64,000 nucleotides of DNA from Blastopirellula marina DSM 3645 (GCF_000153105.1 NZ_CH672377.1:968761-1032760); one strand, 5' to 3'. Shown: positions 8,091-17,940, numbered from the stretch's first letter. The notes: generated by a model not told the origin, from the letters alone. Translations and numbers: made by a program.

Positions 8091-9377
8091 CTAGCTTTGG
8101 AAACGAAGCAGCGCGTATTTCTTTTTACCGCTTCGCAAGACCATGACCGTTTCGCTCGCCAAATCACGCTCAGTCAGCGCCTGGTCGACCCCTTCGGCGC
8201 GGACATTGTTGACGTAGGCGCCCCCCTGGCTAATGGCACGCCGGGCCTCTCCCTTGCTTTTGGCCAATCCTGCTTCGACAAATGCGTCGAGCAGGCTCAG
8301 CCCATCGCCGGTCAGCCGATCGCGCGCCAACTCGCTACTGGGGACGTCGGCGAAGATTTGGCCCAATTGGGCGTCATTCATGTCTTCAATCGTCCCGCCA
8401 AAGAAAATCTCGGTCGCGCGCCGAGCGGTCGACAGACCTTCGTCTCCATGGATCAACTGCGTCAGATGCTCGGCCAGGCTCTTTTGGCTGGCCCGCTGAT
8501 GCGGTTCTTCTGCGCGCGATTTGTCGAGAGTCTCAATTTCTTCGTGCGACAGTTCGGTCAAAAACCGCAAGCACTTGCCGGCATCTTCGTCCGCGACGTT
8601 AAACCAGTATTGATAAAACGCATAGGGACTGGTTCGTTCGGCCGAGAGCCAGATGGCGCCTGACTCGGTCTTCCCCATCTTCGTGCCGTCCGCTTTGGTC
8701 AACAGCGGACAGGTCATGCCGAACAGCTGCTTCTGATGCATGCGGCGGCCTAGCTCGGTGCCGGCGGTGATATTGCCCCACTGATCGCTGCCGCCGATCT
8801 GCAGTTCGCAGTCGTAGGCTTGATTCAAATGCACAAAGTCATACGCCTGCAGCAGCATGTAGCTGAACTCGGTATAGCTAATCCCCGAGTCTTCCCGCTC
8901 TAGACGATTCCGAATGGAATCCTTCGCCATCATCACGTTGACCGGAAAATGCTTACCGACATCTCGCAGGAATTCGAGATAGGTGAACTTATTCATCCAA
9001 TCGAAATTGTTGACCAACTGGGCGCCCGCCGGCGTCTCATCAAAGTCAACCAGCTTGGCGACCTGGGCTTTGATGCCGGCGACGTTTTGCTCGAGCTGGT
9101 CCACCGACAACAGATTGCGTTCGGCGCTTTTACCGCTCGGATCGCCGATCATGCCGGTCGCTCCGCCGACGAGCGCAATCGGTCGATGGCCTGCTTTTTG
9201 GAATCGCCGCAGTTGCATCAACGGCAGCAGACTGCCGACATGCAAACTCTCGGCGGTCGGATCAAAGCCGGCGTAGACGGTCCGCGGCTTTTCGTTCAGC
9301 CACTTTTGCAGATGATCGTCCGCCGTCGTTTGATAGACCAGTCCGCGCCATTTCAAGTCGGCGAAAATATCGTTCAT
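8091..9377 (-). CDS. tyrS: Tyrosyl-tRNA synthetase
   Basis: Class I aminoacyl-tRNA synthetase charging tRNA-Tyr in the cytoplasm. The Rossmann-fold core shows YAGFDPTAESLHVGSLLPLM (the HIGH motif is HVGS, near residue 45), the tyrosine-site segment SYMLLQAYDF, GGSDQWGNITAG, and the KMSKS equivalent KMGKTESG near residue 230. A C-terminal S4 RNA-binding domain (about 360-428: LLDAFVEAGLAKSKGEARRAISQGGAYVN) follows. Length (428 aa) matches bacterial TyrS. The ATG at 9377 (MNDIFADLKWRG) has a GGAAG site 6 nt upstream; the frame extends to 9440 but those residues are not part of the family. It lies downstream of ispD with a 212-bp gap containing a repeat copy. Confidence 0.97.
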   Translation of the reverse strand: MNDIFADLKWRGLVYQTTADDHLQKWLNEKPRTVYAGFDPTAESLHVGSLLPLMQLRRFQKAGHRPIALVGGATGMIGDPSGKSAERNLLSVDQLEQNVAGIKAQVAKLVDFDETPAGAQLVNNFDWMNKFTYLEFLRDVGKHFPVNVMMAKDSIRNRLEREDSGISYTEFSYMLLQAYDFVHLNQAYDCELQIGGSDQWGNITAGTELGRRMHQKQLFGMTCPLLTKADGTKMGKTESGAIWLSAERTSPYAFYQYWFNVADEDAGKCLRFLTELSHEEIETLDKSRAEEPHQRASQKSLAEHLTQLIHGDEGLSTARRATEIFFGGTIEDMNDAQLGQIFADVPSSELARDRLTGDGLSLLDAFVEAGLAKSKGEARRAISQGGAYVNNVRAEGVDQALTERDLASETVMVLRSGKKKYALLRFQS

Positions 9378-9551
9378 CAGAAGCTTCCAGCAGGTGAAAC
9401 GTCGCAATCGGCCCAGAAGAATTCCGAGCCAAGCGGCCATTTTAGGTCCACGGGGGCTCCAGGAAAAGGCGAGCGAATCAACGGCAGTAGGCGTAAACGG
9501 TGAGAGGCCCCAATCCGAGGCTGGAATTGCACCGTCCGCGTCACCATTCCT

Positions 9552-9584
9552 CTTCGTAGCCCGCAGCGCGAGCGAGGGACGAAG
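9552..9584. repeat. Short copy of dispersed intergenic repeat (CTTCGTAG-ended)
   Basis: A 33-bp segment beginning CTTCGTAGCCCGC and ending ACGAAG can form a short stem-loop, 5 bp beyond the ispD stop codon. The start matches the ends of the longer copies at 18603-18754, 31235-31334 and 39303-39404. It looks like a deleted or minimal copy of the same family. Confidence 0.55.
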
Positions 9585-9589
9585 AGAAG

Positions 9590-10273
9590 TCAGATCATCC
9601 CCAACGTCGCTTCGGCGATCACCAGATCTTCCTGCGTCGTGATCTTCCGATTCAGCTGCGAGCCGGGGACGATCAGCACGCGGCGTCCCATTTTCTCGAG
9701 CAATTGGGCGTCATCGGTCACGGCGTCAGCAGTGCGGGTTTCGTACGCTGCGGCGAACCAATCGCGGCGAAAGACTTGCGGCGTTTGCGCTTCCCAGATG
9801 CCGGCTCGCGAGACGGTCTCTTGGATCGTGCGGTCATCAAATACCCGCTTGAGCGTGCCGGCGACCGGTGTCGCCAACATTGCGGCGCCATGTTCGATCG
9901 CCGCGGCGAAGACGTTATCGATCAGACGATCGCTAATGCAGGGGCGAGCCGCATCGTGAACGGCGATCATCTCGATATCTTCGTCGACCAGCGCCAACGC
10001 GTTGGCGATCGAATCGCTGCGCTCGGCGCCTCCTAGCGCGATCGAAAGATGCAAGCGGTCAATATCAACCGCATAGTCCGCGCGGAACGTCTCTTCATCC
10101 TCAGGCGAGATCACGACAATTAACTGCCGCACATCATCCCGCGCGGCGAAACGTTTGGCGCTATGCAGCCAAACCGCTTCACCAGCCAGCGATGCGTAGA
10201 CCTTCTTTTGCCGCGGATCGCCAAACCGCGTGCTGCGACCAGCCGCCGGCAAGATGACGCCAAAGTTTCTCAC
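9590..10273 (-). CDS. ispD: 2-C-methyl-D-erythritol 4-phosphate cytidylyltransferase
   Basis: Third step of the non-mevalonate (MEP) isoprenoid pathway: joins CTP and MEP to give CDP-ME in the cytoplasm. The nucleotidyltransferase signature ILPAAGRSTRFG is at the N-terminus, with the conserved QKK equivalent (RQKKVYASLAG), GGAERSDSIANAL, and HDAARPCIS around residue 105. The C-terminus ends KITTQEDLVIAEATL, as expected for the family. Two in-frame GTG starts exist; I prefer 10273 because GGGAAG sits 6 nt upstream, while the one at 10279 lies on top of that site. It follows the acyl-CoA dehydrogenase gene by about 20 bp, so it is probably the last gene of the beta-oxidation transcript, an unexpected partner for a MEP gene. 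Confidence 0.95.
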   Translation of the reverse strand: MRNFGVILPAAGRSTRFGDPRQKKVYASLAGEAVWLHSAKRFAARDDVRQLIVVISPEDEETFRADYAVDIDRLHLSIALGGAERSDSIANALALVDEDIEMIAVHDAARPCISDRLIDNVFAAAIEHGAAMLATPVAGTLKRVFDDRTIQETVSRAGIWEAQTPQVFRRDWFAAAYETRTADAVTDDAQLLEKMGRRVLIVPGSQLNRKITTQEDLVIAEATLGMI

Positions 10274-10295
10274 CGGCACTTCCCTTTGCTAATCG

Positions 10296-12218
10296 CTATT
10301 TCTCGTACTTCATCAAAATTTCGTCCGGCGCCCCTTCGACTCCGGGGAAACCGTTCTCGGCAATCGCCGAACCCAGTTCGGTCACGCGGCGGAAGTGACG
10401 ATCGCTGACCGGTTTGTTCAGAATTTCGTTCGTCATATCCCGGCAGATGATGTCGGCCGCGGCGCGAACCATTTCGTTCTCTTGCTGCGCGGCGTACAAA
10501 CTGGTGCAAAGTATCGTAATCAATTTTTGCACCTGACTTGAGAGGAGCGACATGCGGCACTGGCGATCGGCCAGCTTCAACTGGTGCTTGCGCATCACGC
10601 CAGAAATCGTCAGCGGCATCGCCTGCAAGCCTTCAGACGCAAACTGAGCATGCGCCTTCAGATTGTCTGGCATCTCCGGATAGTGGGGACGCGGTTTCGG
10701 CGTGACATATTCCTTCATCAGCCAACCGGCGTACGGCGCGACGGCGCCCTTGAGCGCCCAAGCATGCGCCGGATTCAGCGGATTCGGCTTTTTGATCCCG
10801 GCGGCGGCCAGCGCTTTTCCGACCGCTTCAAAGTACTTCGTGCCGTGCTGTTTGACGAGCGATTTGAAGAACGCCATCCCCAGCATCTCCCCTTCGCCTT
10901 CGTAAATGCAAGGAGCAAGATACTCGTGGACATTGTCTCCAAACATATGACCATGCAGGAACGAACGACCGCCGTGCGTTTTCATATAGAGCTCAATCGC
11001 CGCTTCCTTCTGCGCTTCGCTGCCGAAGATCTTGGCGATAATGCACTCCATTTCGCCGCGATAGCCAGAGTCGATCAAGGTTGAGCACCACGCGACCAGC
11101 GCGTCGGCGGCGACAATCAATCCCGCCATGCGGCCGAGTCGGCGACAGACCAGCTCGCGCCGGGCGATCGGTTCGCCGTACGTTTCGCGGAACTTGGCCC
11201 ATGGGATCATGCTAGCCATCATCAGTCGCATCGTGCCGGCGGCGTTCGCACAAAGCGAGATGCGACCCAGATTGAGCCCGTGGTAAGCGATCGTCAGGCC
11301 GTTCCCCTTGATCGGCTCTAACAAATTCTCTTTCGGAACGAGGAAATCTTTGAAGATGATGCCGCGGTTGTAAGTGTGCTTCAGCGCCCACAAGCCATAT
11401 TTGCGCAGCTGGAAGTTGTCGTTCTCTTCGTCCGGCAAGTCGACCACCAGCACCGCGGGCTTGTTTTCGATCAGGCAAACCAGGCCGATCGTTCGTCCCG
11501 GCGTGATGTTGGTGATAAATAGCTTTTCGCCGTTCACCACATAGTGATCTCCCTGCAGCACGGCCGTCGTACGCAGCGCCGTCAGGTCAGACCCGGCGCA
11601 AGGTTCGGTCAATGCGAACGCCGATAAACGCTCGCCGCTGGCCAGCTTTGGCAGCCAACGTTGCTTTTGTTCTTCATCGCCGAACGTCCCGACCGGATCG
11701 ACCGCGCCAATACACCCATGCACCGAAGCGAGCCCGGCGATCGTGGGATCGGCCATCGCCATGCGGGTCAGAAAGGGGGCGAAACTGCGGAACGGCGTTC
11801 CGCTGCCCCCATATTTTTTGTCGACCAGCAGCCCCCAATAACCGGCGGCGCCCAACGCGTCCATCACCTCGGCGGTGATCTTCCCTTCTTCGTTGTGCAG
11901 CTTGCCTTCGGCCTTGAAGCGATTAACGACGGCGATCGAATCGTCCATCACTTTGCGAATCTCAGCCGGCGTTTCTTCGGGCTGCGGCAAAAAGAGATCG
12001 ATATCAAAGCCGCGGTCCCACACCACGCGGTGCGCCGGACTGTTGACCGTTTGGTACTGCGGCAGAAAGAGCTTTTCGACCTGATCGTCGGCGCTGTCGA
12101 TCGCGCCGGTGCGTCGTGCTTCTTCCGCGCTTTTGCCCCCTAATTTGAGAGCAGTTTCGGCGAACGACTCTTGGTCGTTGGACTCAGGACGGGGGCTTTC
12201 AGGCATTTGGGTCGACAT
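10296..12218 (-). CDS. Acyl-CoA dehydrogenase, long form with C-terminal extension (640 aa)
   Basis: Flavoenzyme introducing the trans-2 double bond into acyl-CoA, the first oxidative step of beta-oxidation. The N-terminal helical domain, the FAD/substrate segment FALTEPCAGSDLTALRTTA (about 200), the beta domain with YVVNGEKLFITN, and the helical domain with THGGRSFLHGHMFGD are all present. A region of about 150 residues after the core (from LNPAHAWALKG) is an extension of the kind found in long-form enzymes of the VLCAD/FadE class. The start at 12218 (MSTQMPESP) has GGAAGGAG upstream; the frame to 12248 is less likely. It is downstream of the acyl-CoA synthetase gene and upstream of ispD, all on the minus strand. 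Chain-length specificity cannot be read from the sequence. Confidence 0.92.
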   Translation of the reverse strand: MSTQMPESPRPESNDQESFAETALKLGGKSAEEARRTGAIDSADDQVEKLFLPQYQTVNSPAHRVVWDRGFDIDLFLPQPEETPAEIRKVMDDSIAVVNRFKAEGKLHNEEGKITAEVMDALGAAGYWGLLVDKKYGGSGTPFRSFAPFLTRMAMADPTIAGLASVHGCIGAVDPVGTFGDEEQKQRWLPKLASGERLSAFALTEPCAGSDLTALRTTAVLQGDHYVVNGEKLFITNITPGRTIGLVCLIENKPAVLVVDLPDEENDNFQLRKYGLWALKHTYNRGIIFKDFLVPKENLLEPIKGNGLTIAYHGLNLGRISLCANAAGTMRLMMASMIPWAKFRETYGEPIARRELVCRRLGRMAGLIVAADALVAWCSTLIDSGYRGEMECIIAKIFGSEAQKEAAIELYMKTHGGRSFLHGHMFGDNVHEYLAPCIYEGEGEMLGMAFFKSLVKQHGTKYFEAVGKALAAAGIKKPNPLNPAHAWALKGAVAPYAGWLMKEYVTPKPRPHYPEMPDNLKAHAQFASEGLQAMPLTISGVMRKHQLKLADRQCRMSLLSSQVQKLITILCTSLYAAQQENEMVRAAADIICRDMTNEILNKPVSDRHFRRVTELGSAIAENGFPGVEGAPDEILMKYEK

Positions 12219-12369
12219 CGGGGATCTCCTTCCAGGGGTGTACTCCATTTTACCGTATAAACGACGTTCCGCCTGCTTTCTTTTCTGAACTAATGCCGCT
12301 TAAACCCTGTTTTCCCATAGGGTTACAAACGACAGGAATCTCCTATCCGTTACGACACTGCTTCGCTTC

Positions 12370-13998
12370 CTATCGATACATCGCTTTGATCTCGACCGCG
12401 CAGTTTCGTTGAATCAGTTCGCGGCGGAGTGATAACTTGGGGGTCATCTCGCCAGAATCAGGCGTAAACCCGCGTCCCATCAGCGTGAACCGCGCGATCT
12501 GCTCATGCTTCGGATGATCGGCCAGCAAGCGATTGATCCGCTCGCGATAGGTCGCCAACACTTTGCGATGCCGCAGCGCGCCCCGCCGCGAGAATACCCA
12601 CAGATGTTGTCGGCGAATCTCGCGCCGCAGTTCGTCCGGATCAGGCACAATCAGCGCCGTCAAAAAGTTGCGACCTTCGCCGATCACGATCGCTTGGGCG
12701 ATCAGCGGATCGGAAGCCAACACCGATTCAATCTGTCCAGGCGCCACCTTCTTGCCGGTGGCGGTGACGATCAACTCTTTTTTCCGACCGGTGATAAACA
12801 GAAAATTGTCTTCGTCCAATCGCCCCAGATCGCCGGTATGCAGCCAACCCTCCGAGTCGATCACCGCCGCGGTCGCCGCTTCGTCACGATAGTAGCCCGG
12901 CATGACATGCGGCCCGCGCGTCAGTACTTCGCCGTCGGCAGCGATTTTTACTTCGACGCGGGGGAGCGCTTTGCCAACGCTGCCGCGGCGATAGACCTTT
13001 TTGGATGAAGCCGTGATGACCGGCGCCGATTCTGACAGGCCATAACCGTTGCGGATCGGCGTCTCTTGTTGGGCGAAGATCTCCGCCGCGTAGTCGGCCA
13101 GCGCCGCACCGCCGCTGGCGCACATCTTGATGCGACCGCCGAGCATATTCTGCAGCGCACCCGGTTCGTTGATCTTCCCCTGCGCACGTACCGCGTCGGC
13201 CACCTTTTGATAAAAGTAGGGAACGCCGTTGATCAAGGTCGGCCGCATCAACTTGCAGTCGTCCAAGATCGTCTCGCGTGAGCGGGCCAGGACCATCTCG
13301 TTGCCTAAGATGATCCACGTATAAAGATCGCAAGTTCGCGCGTACAAGTGACTGAACGGCAAAAAAGTAAGTCGCCGATCGGCCGCCGAATCTTCAAACG
13401 CTTCGACCAACGCCAACGCATCAAAAGCCAAGTTCGAATGGGACAGCATGACCCCCTTCGGCACGCCGGTAGTGCCGCTGGTATAGACGATCGTCGCCAA
13501 GGAGGCTGGATCAGGAGACCGCAGTTCGCAGAGATTCGCGGCGTCGACCGTCAGAAAATCCCACGACTCTAGCTCGCAGCCTGCGTTGAGATCGACCAGG
13601 CTGACGTTCTCATTATCACGGGCCGGTTGCGTTGGGTCTTCCTCCGTCAGCGAACGAATCGATCGCTGCGCGCCGCTATGCTCCAGCAGACGCTGCCGCT
13701 CTTCGGCCTTGTACGTCACATGCAGCGGCACGCTGACGGCGCCGACTGCGGCCAGCGCCAAGTCAGCGACGATCCACTCATGGCAGTTGGGCAACTCCAC
13801 CGCGACGCGATCGCCAGACGCGACTCCCAAGCGACGCAAGCTAGCAGCGACCGCCGCCACATCCGCCGCAAGATCGATCCACGTGCAACTTCGAAATTCC
13901 CCCGCTTCGTACGTCCAGAGAGCCGGCGCTTCGCCGCTCGCGGTAACGCGACGGACAAACAGTTCGAACATCGACTCGCCATGGATCGGGGCCGACAT
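12370..13998 (-). CDS. Long-chain fatty-acid-CoA ligase (AMP-forming)
   Basis: ATP-dependent activation of a free fatty acid to acyl-CoA through an acyl-adenylate. The ANL-superfamily P-loop IVYTSGTTGVPKGVMLSH is near residue 180, followed by FLPFSHLYAR, MCASGGAALADYAAEIF, NGYGLSESAPVI, the WLHTGDLGRLDED motif and the ITGRKKELIVTATGKKVAPGQIE hinge, and the C-terminal Lys region (SLRRELIQRN). The 542-aa form starting MSAPIHGESMFELF begins 1 bp after the thiolase stop codon, indicating translational coupling; the frame extends to 14067 inside the thiolase gene. It belongs to the run FadJ-thiolase-ligase-acyl-CoA dehydrogenase. Exact chain length is inferred only. Confidence 0.93.
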   Translation of the reverse strand: MSAPIHGESMFELFVRRVTASGEAPALWTYEAGEFRSCTWIDLAADVAAVAASLRRLGVASGDRVAVELPNCHEWIVADLALAAVGAVSVPLHVTYKAEERQRLLEHSGAQRSIRSLTEEDPTQPARDNENVSLVDLNAGCELESWDFLTVDAANLCELRSPDPASLATIVYTSGTTGVPKGVMLSHSNLAFDALALVEAFEDSAADRRLTFLPFSHLYARTCDLYTWIILGNEMVLARSRETILDDCKLMRPTLINGVPYFYQKVADAVRAQGKINEPGALQNMLGGRIKMCASGGAALADYAAEIFAQQETPIRNGYGLSESAPVITASSKKVYRRGSVGKALPRVEVKIAADGEVLTRGPHVMPGYYRDEAATAAVIDSEGWLHTGDLGRLDEDNFLFITGRKKELIVTATGKKVAPGQIESVLASDPLIAQAIVIGEGRNFLTALIVPDPDELRREIRRQHLWVFSRRGALRHRKVLATYRERINRLLADHPKHEQIARFTLMGRGFTPDSGEMTPKLSLRRELIQRNCAVEIKAMYR

Positions 13999-13999
13999 G

Positions 14000-15160
14000 C
14001 TAGTCGATCCGCTCAAAGATGGTGGCGATTCCCTGACCGGCGCCGATGCACATCGTCGCGAGACCATACTTCACTTGGCGGTCGACCATTGCGTGAATCA
14101 ACGTCGTCGCAATGCGAGCGCCGCTACAACCCAGCGGATGCCCAATCGCGATCGCTCCGCCGCGAACGTTGACCTTGCTGACATCCAGCTTGAGCGCCCG
14201 GATGCAGGCGAGCGACTGCGACGCGAACGCTTCGTTCAGTTCGATCAGGTCGATATCTTCGATCTTCAGCCCGGCGCGCTGCAACGCTTTTTTGGTCGCG
14301 GGAATCGGCCCAGTCCCCATCACGCTGGGATCAACGCCGGCGACGGCCGTCGCGACGACGCGGACCAGCGGTTTCAGGCCCAGCTCTTTCGCTTTCCCAT
14401 CCGACATCAGCAGCAGCGCCGCGGCGCCATCGTTAAGCGGCGAGCTATTGCCGGCGGTAACCGTTCCTGAACCCGGCATAAAGGCCGGCTGCAAGGCCGC
14501 GAGCGCTTCGATACTCGCGTCGGTCCGCACGCACTGATCCATGGTGATCAGCGTTCGCTGACCTTCTTCATTGCGACCGTAGATCGGGACAATTTCATTT
14601 TTGAACTCCCCTTCGGCATAGGCCGCGGTCGCTTTTTTGTGGCTAGCCAACGCGAACTCATCCTGATCGCTGCGCGTGATCTCTTGGGTCTGCGCCAAAA
14701 ATTCGGCAGTGATCCCCATCATCAACGCCGCTTTCGAAGTTTGCTGAAAGAGTTTGGGGTTGATGTCGAGCCCATGGTCCATCGGCACATGCTGCATATG
14801 CTCGAGCCCACCGGCGATTTGGACATCTTCGGCGCCTGCCAAAATACTGTGCGCGGCTTGGTTGAGCGCTTGCAGACTGCTGCCGCACAAGCGATTCATC
14901 GTCGCGCCGCCGGCGGTATGCGGAACGCCAGACATCAGCCCGATCAGGCGGCCGACGTTCAGCCCTTGTTCGAGCGTTTGCTGCGTATTGCCGAAGATCA
15001 CGTCTTCGATTTCTTGCGGCGGTACGCCGGTGCGCGCCAGCAACGCTTCGACGCAGGCAACCGCCAGATCGTCGCTGCGAACGTCACGAAAAACGCCCTT
15101 TTCAGCATGCGCGCGACCAATCGCCGTGCGAACGCCATCTATCACTACGGCTTGTGTCAT
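14000..15160 (-). CDS. fadA: Acetyl-CoA acyltransferase (thiolase)
   Basis: Thiolytic cleavage of 3-ketoacyl-CoA to acetyl-CoA and a shortened acyl-CoA, the last step of the beta-oxidation cycle. The nucleophilic Cys lies in [18 protein letters not shown] (about residue 90), and the C-terminal pair of catalytic residues in [16 protein letters not shown] and [10 protein letters not shown]. At 386 aa it has the usual length. I prefer the ATG at 15160 because AAGGA is 8 nt upstream; the ATG at 15169 abuts that site. It lies 28 bp after the FadJ-like gene and 1 bp before the acyl-CoA ligase gene, so the three are surely co-transcribed. The symbol is by family; it could be named fadI. Confidence 0.93.
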   Translation of the reverse strand: MTQAVVIDGVRTAIGRAHAEKGVFRDVRSDDLAVACVEALLARTGVPPQEIEDVIFGNTQQTLEQGLNVGRLIGLMSGVPHTAGGATMNRLCGSSLQALNQAAHSILAGAEDVQIAGGLEHMQHVPMDHGLDINPKLFQQTSKAALMMGITAEFLAQTQEITRSDQDEFALASHKKATAAYAEGEFKNEIVPIYGRNEEGQRTLITMDQCVRTDASIEALAALQPAFMPGSGTVTAGNSSPLNDGAAALLLMSDGKAKELGLKPLVRVVATAVAGVDPSVMGTGPIPATKKALQRAGLKIEDIDLIELNEAFASQSLACIRALKLDVSKVNVRGGAIAIGHPLGCSGARIATTLIHAMVDRQVKYGLATMCIGAGQGIATIFERID

Positions 15161-15188
15161 CGCCGTCATCCTTTTGTTGGGTTACCGC

Positions 15189-17363
15189 CTATTGGCCGGC
15201 GGAAATCGATCGTGATTCCAGGTCGTAAAACTTCTTGCCGCTTTTGGCCATCTCTAACAGCAGCTCGGTCGGTTTGTAGCGAACGCCGAATTCTTCCCAC
15301 GGTTTCAGACGCTCGACCAATTGCTTGGCGCCGATCGTATCGGCCCAGAACATCAGGCCCCCTTTGAACGGCGGAAAGCCGAGTCCAAAAATTAAACCGA
15401 GATCGATGTCGCGAACGTCACGTACAATGTTCGCTTCCATAGCGCGAGTCGCTTCCAGCAGCATCGGCAGAAACAGGCGATCAATCACTTGGGCGTCGGT
15501 TTCGTCACGCGGCATCCCTTTGATGTAGGGATCGATATATTTGGCCGCAGCCGGATCCGGCTGCGCTCTCCGTTTGCGATTCTCATAGCTGTAGAAACCG
15601 AGGCCCGACTTTTGTCCGAGTCGCCCAGCTTTGACCAGCGCCGGCAAGATCGGCGACGCGAGCGTTCGATCCGGGAACGCGTCGTACATCGTCCGACCGG
15701 CGTAAAACGCGGTATCGATGCCGACCATGTCGTACAGCGTGATGGGGCCCAACGGCATGCCGAATTTTTTCGCGCATTTGTCGACGCGCTCCATCGAGAC
15801 CCCTTCCTGCAACAGGGCGAGCGCCTCGTTCATGTATGGAAAGAGGAGTCGATTGACCAGAAACCCGGGACCATCGTTCACGACGATTGGAAACTTGCCA
15901 AGCCGCTTGGCGAAAGCGACCGCCGAGGCGACGGTCGCATCGCTCGTTTGCGCGCCGCGGATCACTTCGACCAGCTTCATCTTGCGAACGGGATTGAAAA
16001 AGTGAATGCCGACAAACCGCTCCGGCTTCGCCAAATTGGCCGCTAATTGCGTGATCGGCAACGTCGACGTATTGGAAGCCAAGATCGCATCATCGGCCAG
16101 TTGCGGTTCGAGCCGAGCATAGATCTTGCGTTTGACTTCCAAGTTCTCGACAATCGCTTCGATCACCAATTTCGACGCGGCGACTTCGCTGTCGCTGATC
16201 GACGCGTTCAACATCGCGGCGCCTTCGACCGCTTTGGCGATTGTTTTTTTGCCGGCGTCTCGGTCGTAAGCGGCTTCCTCCAATACGCCTGCGACGCCGC
16301 GGCGGAGCGCCTCGGCGTTGGCGTCGGACAATGTGGTGAGAATCCCGCGACGGATGCTGGCGGCGGCGATTCCGGCGCCCATGATGCCGGCGCCGATCAC
16401 GCTGACCGATTCGATCTTTGTCTTTTCAACGTCGTCTTGATCGACCCCGTCGTCTTTTTTGTTCCGATCGGTCAGGAAAAAGACGTTCATCAGCGCAGCG
16501 TTGACCGGCGTGCCAAACAGGCCGGCCAAGCCTTCCGCTTCCATTGTCAGGGCCGACTCGGCGTCGACCATCGCGCCCCCCAGCAACGTCTCGAGCGCCG
16601 CCATCGGCGCCGGGTACTGTCCTTTGGTCTGGCCTTGAATGTAGGCCGATGCGGTCGCCCCCAGAAAACCCAGCTCGGTTTCGCTCATCTCGATCGCGGC
16701 GGAACGCACTTCGCGATCCTGAAGGTACGACTTGCTCTCTTGATCCTGCTCGATCATCCGAATCGCCGCCGCGACCAGATCGTCTGGCGAAGTGAAATCG
16801 TCCGCTAATCCCATTTTTGCGGCATTGGCCGCCGAAACCGATTCGCCGCCGGTGATCATCTCGACGGCGTTACTGAGGCCGACAATTCGCGGCAAACGGA
16901 CCGTTCCGCCCCACCCGGGGAAGATGCCCAGTTTCACCTCGGGAAAGCCCAGCTCTGTTTTGGGTCCCGTCGAAAGAATGCGGCGATCGCACCAGACGGC
17001 GAGTTCGGCGCCTCCTCCCACGCAAACTCCATCGATCGCGGCGACGCTCATATAGCGGCTGCTCGAAAGGCGAGCAAAAATCTGTTGCCCGCGCTGGCTC
17101 ATCGCGGCGATTTCTTCTTTCGAGGCTCCTACCGAAGCGACAAACTCGCGAATGTCGGCGCCGGCGATAAAGATGCCGGGCTTGCCGGAGGTGATCACCA
17201 AGCCGTAGATATCTTCGCAGCCATCGATCTCGTCGAGATGGGCCGCCAGTTCATCCATCACCGAGCGGCTCAGGATGTTGGCCCCTTTGCTGGGATCATT
17301 GAAGGTCAGCAGGGCGAAACCGGCCTGGGGAAACGAGAGCGTAATCGTCGCGGTCGGTAACAT
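15189..17363 (-). CDS. fadJ: Bifunctional enoyl-CoA hydratase / 3-hydroxyacyl-CoA dehydrogenase
   Basis: Multifunctional beta-oxidation alpha subunit (724 aa). The N-terminal crotonase domain (1-200) has IFIAGADIREF and the oxyanion region DGVCVGGGAELAVWCDRRI. The 3-hydroxyacyl-CoA dehydrogenase part (about 310-500) opens with the NAD-binding fingerprint VIGAGIMGAGIAAASIRRGI and has the catalytic VGIHFFNPVRKMKLVEVI. C-terminal dehydrogenase domains follow with GPGFLVNRLLFPYMNEAL and LGLIFGLGFPPFKGGLMFWAD. AAGGA sits 9 nt before the ATG. It heads the beta-oxidation run on the minus strand; no fadR-type regulator is adjacent. FadB and FadJ are hard to tell apart from sequence, so the symbol is a family label. 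Confidence 0.93.
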   Translation of the reverse strand: MLPTATITLSFPQAGFALLTFNDPSKGANILSRSVMDELAAHLDEIDGCEDIYGLVITSGKPGIFIAGADIREFVASVGASKEEIAAMSQRGQQIFARLSSSRYMSVAAIDGVCVGGGAELAVWCDRRILSTGPKTELGFPEVKLGIFPGWGGTVRLPRIVGLSNAVEMITGGESVSAANAAKMGLADDFTSPDDLVAAAIRMIEQDQESKSYLQDREVRSAAIEMSETELGFLGATASAYIQGQTKGQYPAPMAALETLLGGAMVDAESALTMEAEGLAGLFGTPVNAALMNVFFLTDRNKKDDGVDQDDVEKTKIESVSVIGAGIMGAGIAAASIRRGILTTLSDANAEALRRGVAGVLEEAAYDRDAGKKTIAKAVEGAAMLNASISDSEVAASKLVIEAIVENLEVKRKIYARLEPQLADDAILASNTSTLPITQLAANLAKPERFVGIHFFNPVRKMKLVEVIRGAQTSDATVASAVAFAKRLGKFPIVVNDGPGFLVNRLLFPYMNEALALLQEGVSMERVDKCAKKFGMPLGPITLYDMVGIDTAFYAGRTMYDAFPDRTLASPILPALVKAGRLGQKSGLGFYSYENRKRRAQPDPAAAKYIDPYIKGMPRDETDAQVIDRLFLPMLLEATRAMEANIVRDVRDIDLGLIFGLGFPPFKGGLMFWADTIGAKQLVERLKPWEEFGVRYKPTELLLEMAKSGKKFYDLESRSISAGQ

Positions 17364-17550
17364 CGAGCGGCGTCCTTCTGCGCGAGTAATCCATATCGTC
17401 GCCGGTGATGACGACGTAAGGTAAATTCATCGAACGAATTATAGCGTTTCGGGCAAGCCCCGGCAGCGTCACCAACTGTCTCGCGAGAGATCGACGGACC
17501 GGCTAAAATAAAAGCCGGCGTTTGCCCCTCCCTTTGGTAGGATTTCGACC

Positions 17551-17940
17551 ATGATCTCACGGCGTCTGTTTTTCAGCCTCGGTATCGCACTAGCCGGACT
17601 CGCGGGCGCTTCCTACTCGGCAGAACCGGAAAAAGCGGTCGAAGTCGTGATTGATTTTGGCGACGGCAGCGAAAAACACTACACGCAGATTCCTGGGAAG
17701 AAAGCGGAAAACGTTTTCGCCGCGACCGAAACGGCCAGTCGACACCCGCACGGTTTTGCGCTGCAGAGCCGAGGATCGGGCGACACGCGGTTCGTTTTTT
17801 CGATCGATGACGTTAAAAACGAGGGAAATGGGCGGAATTGGATCTTCCGCGTCAACGACAAATTGGCGACACGTAGTTGCGAACTGGTCAAAATCGCTCC
17901 CGGCGACGTCGTTTTATGGCGTTTCCAGCGATACGAATAA
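17551..17940 (+). CDS. Exported DUF4430-like (transcobalamin C-terminal-like) protein
   Basis: A 129-aa exported protein with a signal that contains SRRLFFSLGIALAGLAGA and so may use the Tat route, though Sec is also possible. The mature part resembles DUF4430, the small beta domain found at the end of transcobalamin/intrinsic factor and in bacterial surface proteins: VEVVIDFGDGSEKHYTQIP, then NVFAATETASRH, RGSGDTRFVFSIDDVKNEGNGRNWIFRVNDKLATRS and VAPGD-like KIAPGDVVLWRF. AGGA is 8 nt before the ATG. It is followed 46 bp later by an ECF S-component-like membrane protein, so a joint role in vitamin (perhaps cobalamin) uptake is a reasonable inference, not shown by the sequence. Confidence 0.8.
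   Translation: MISRRLFFSLGIALAGLAGASYSAEPEKAVEVVIDFGDGSEKHYTQIPGKKAENVFAATETASRHPHGFALQSRGSGDTRFVFSIDDVKNEGNGRNWIFRVNDKLATRSCELVKIAPGDVVLWRFQRYE

Noticed and set aside
15489-16808. Plus-strand frames (185 and 253 aa) inside the FadJ-like gene
   Set aside because: Antisense shadows of a well-supported beta-oxidation gene.
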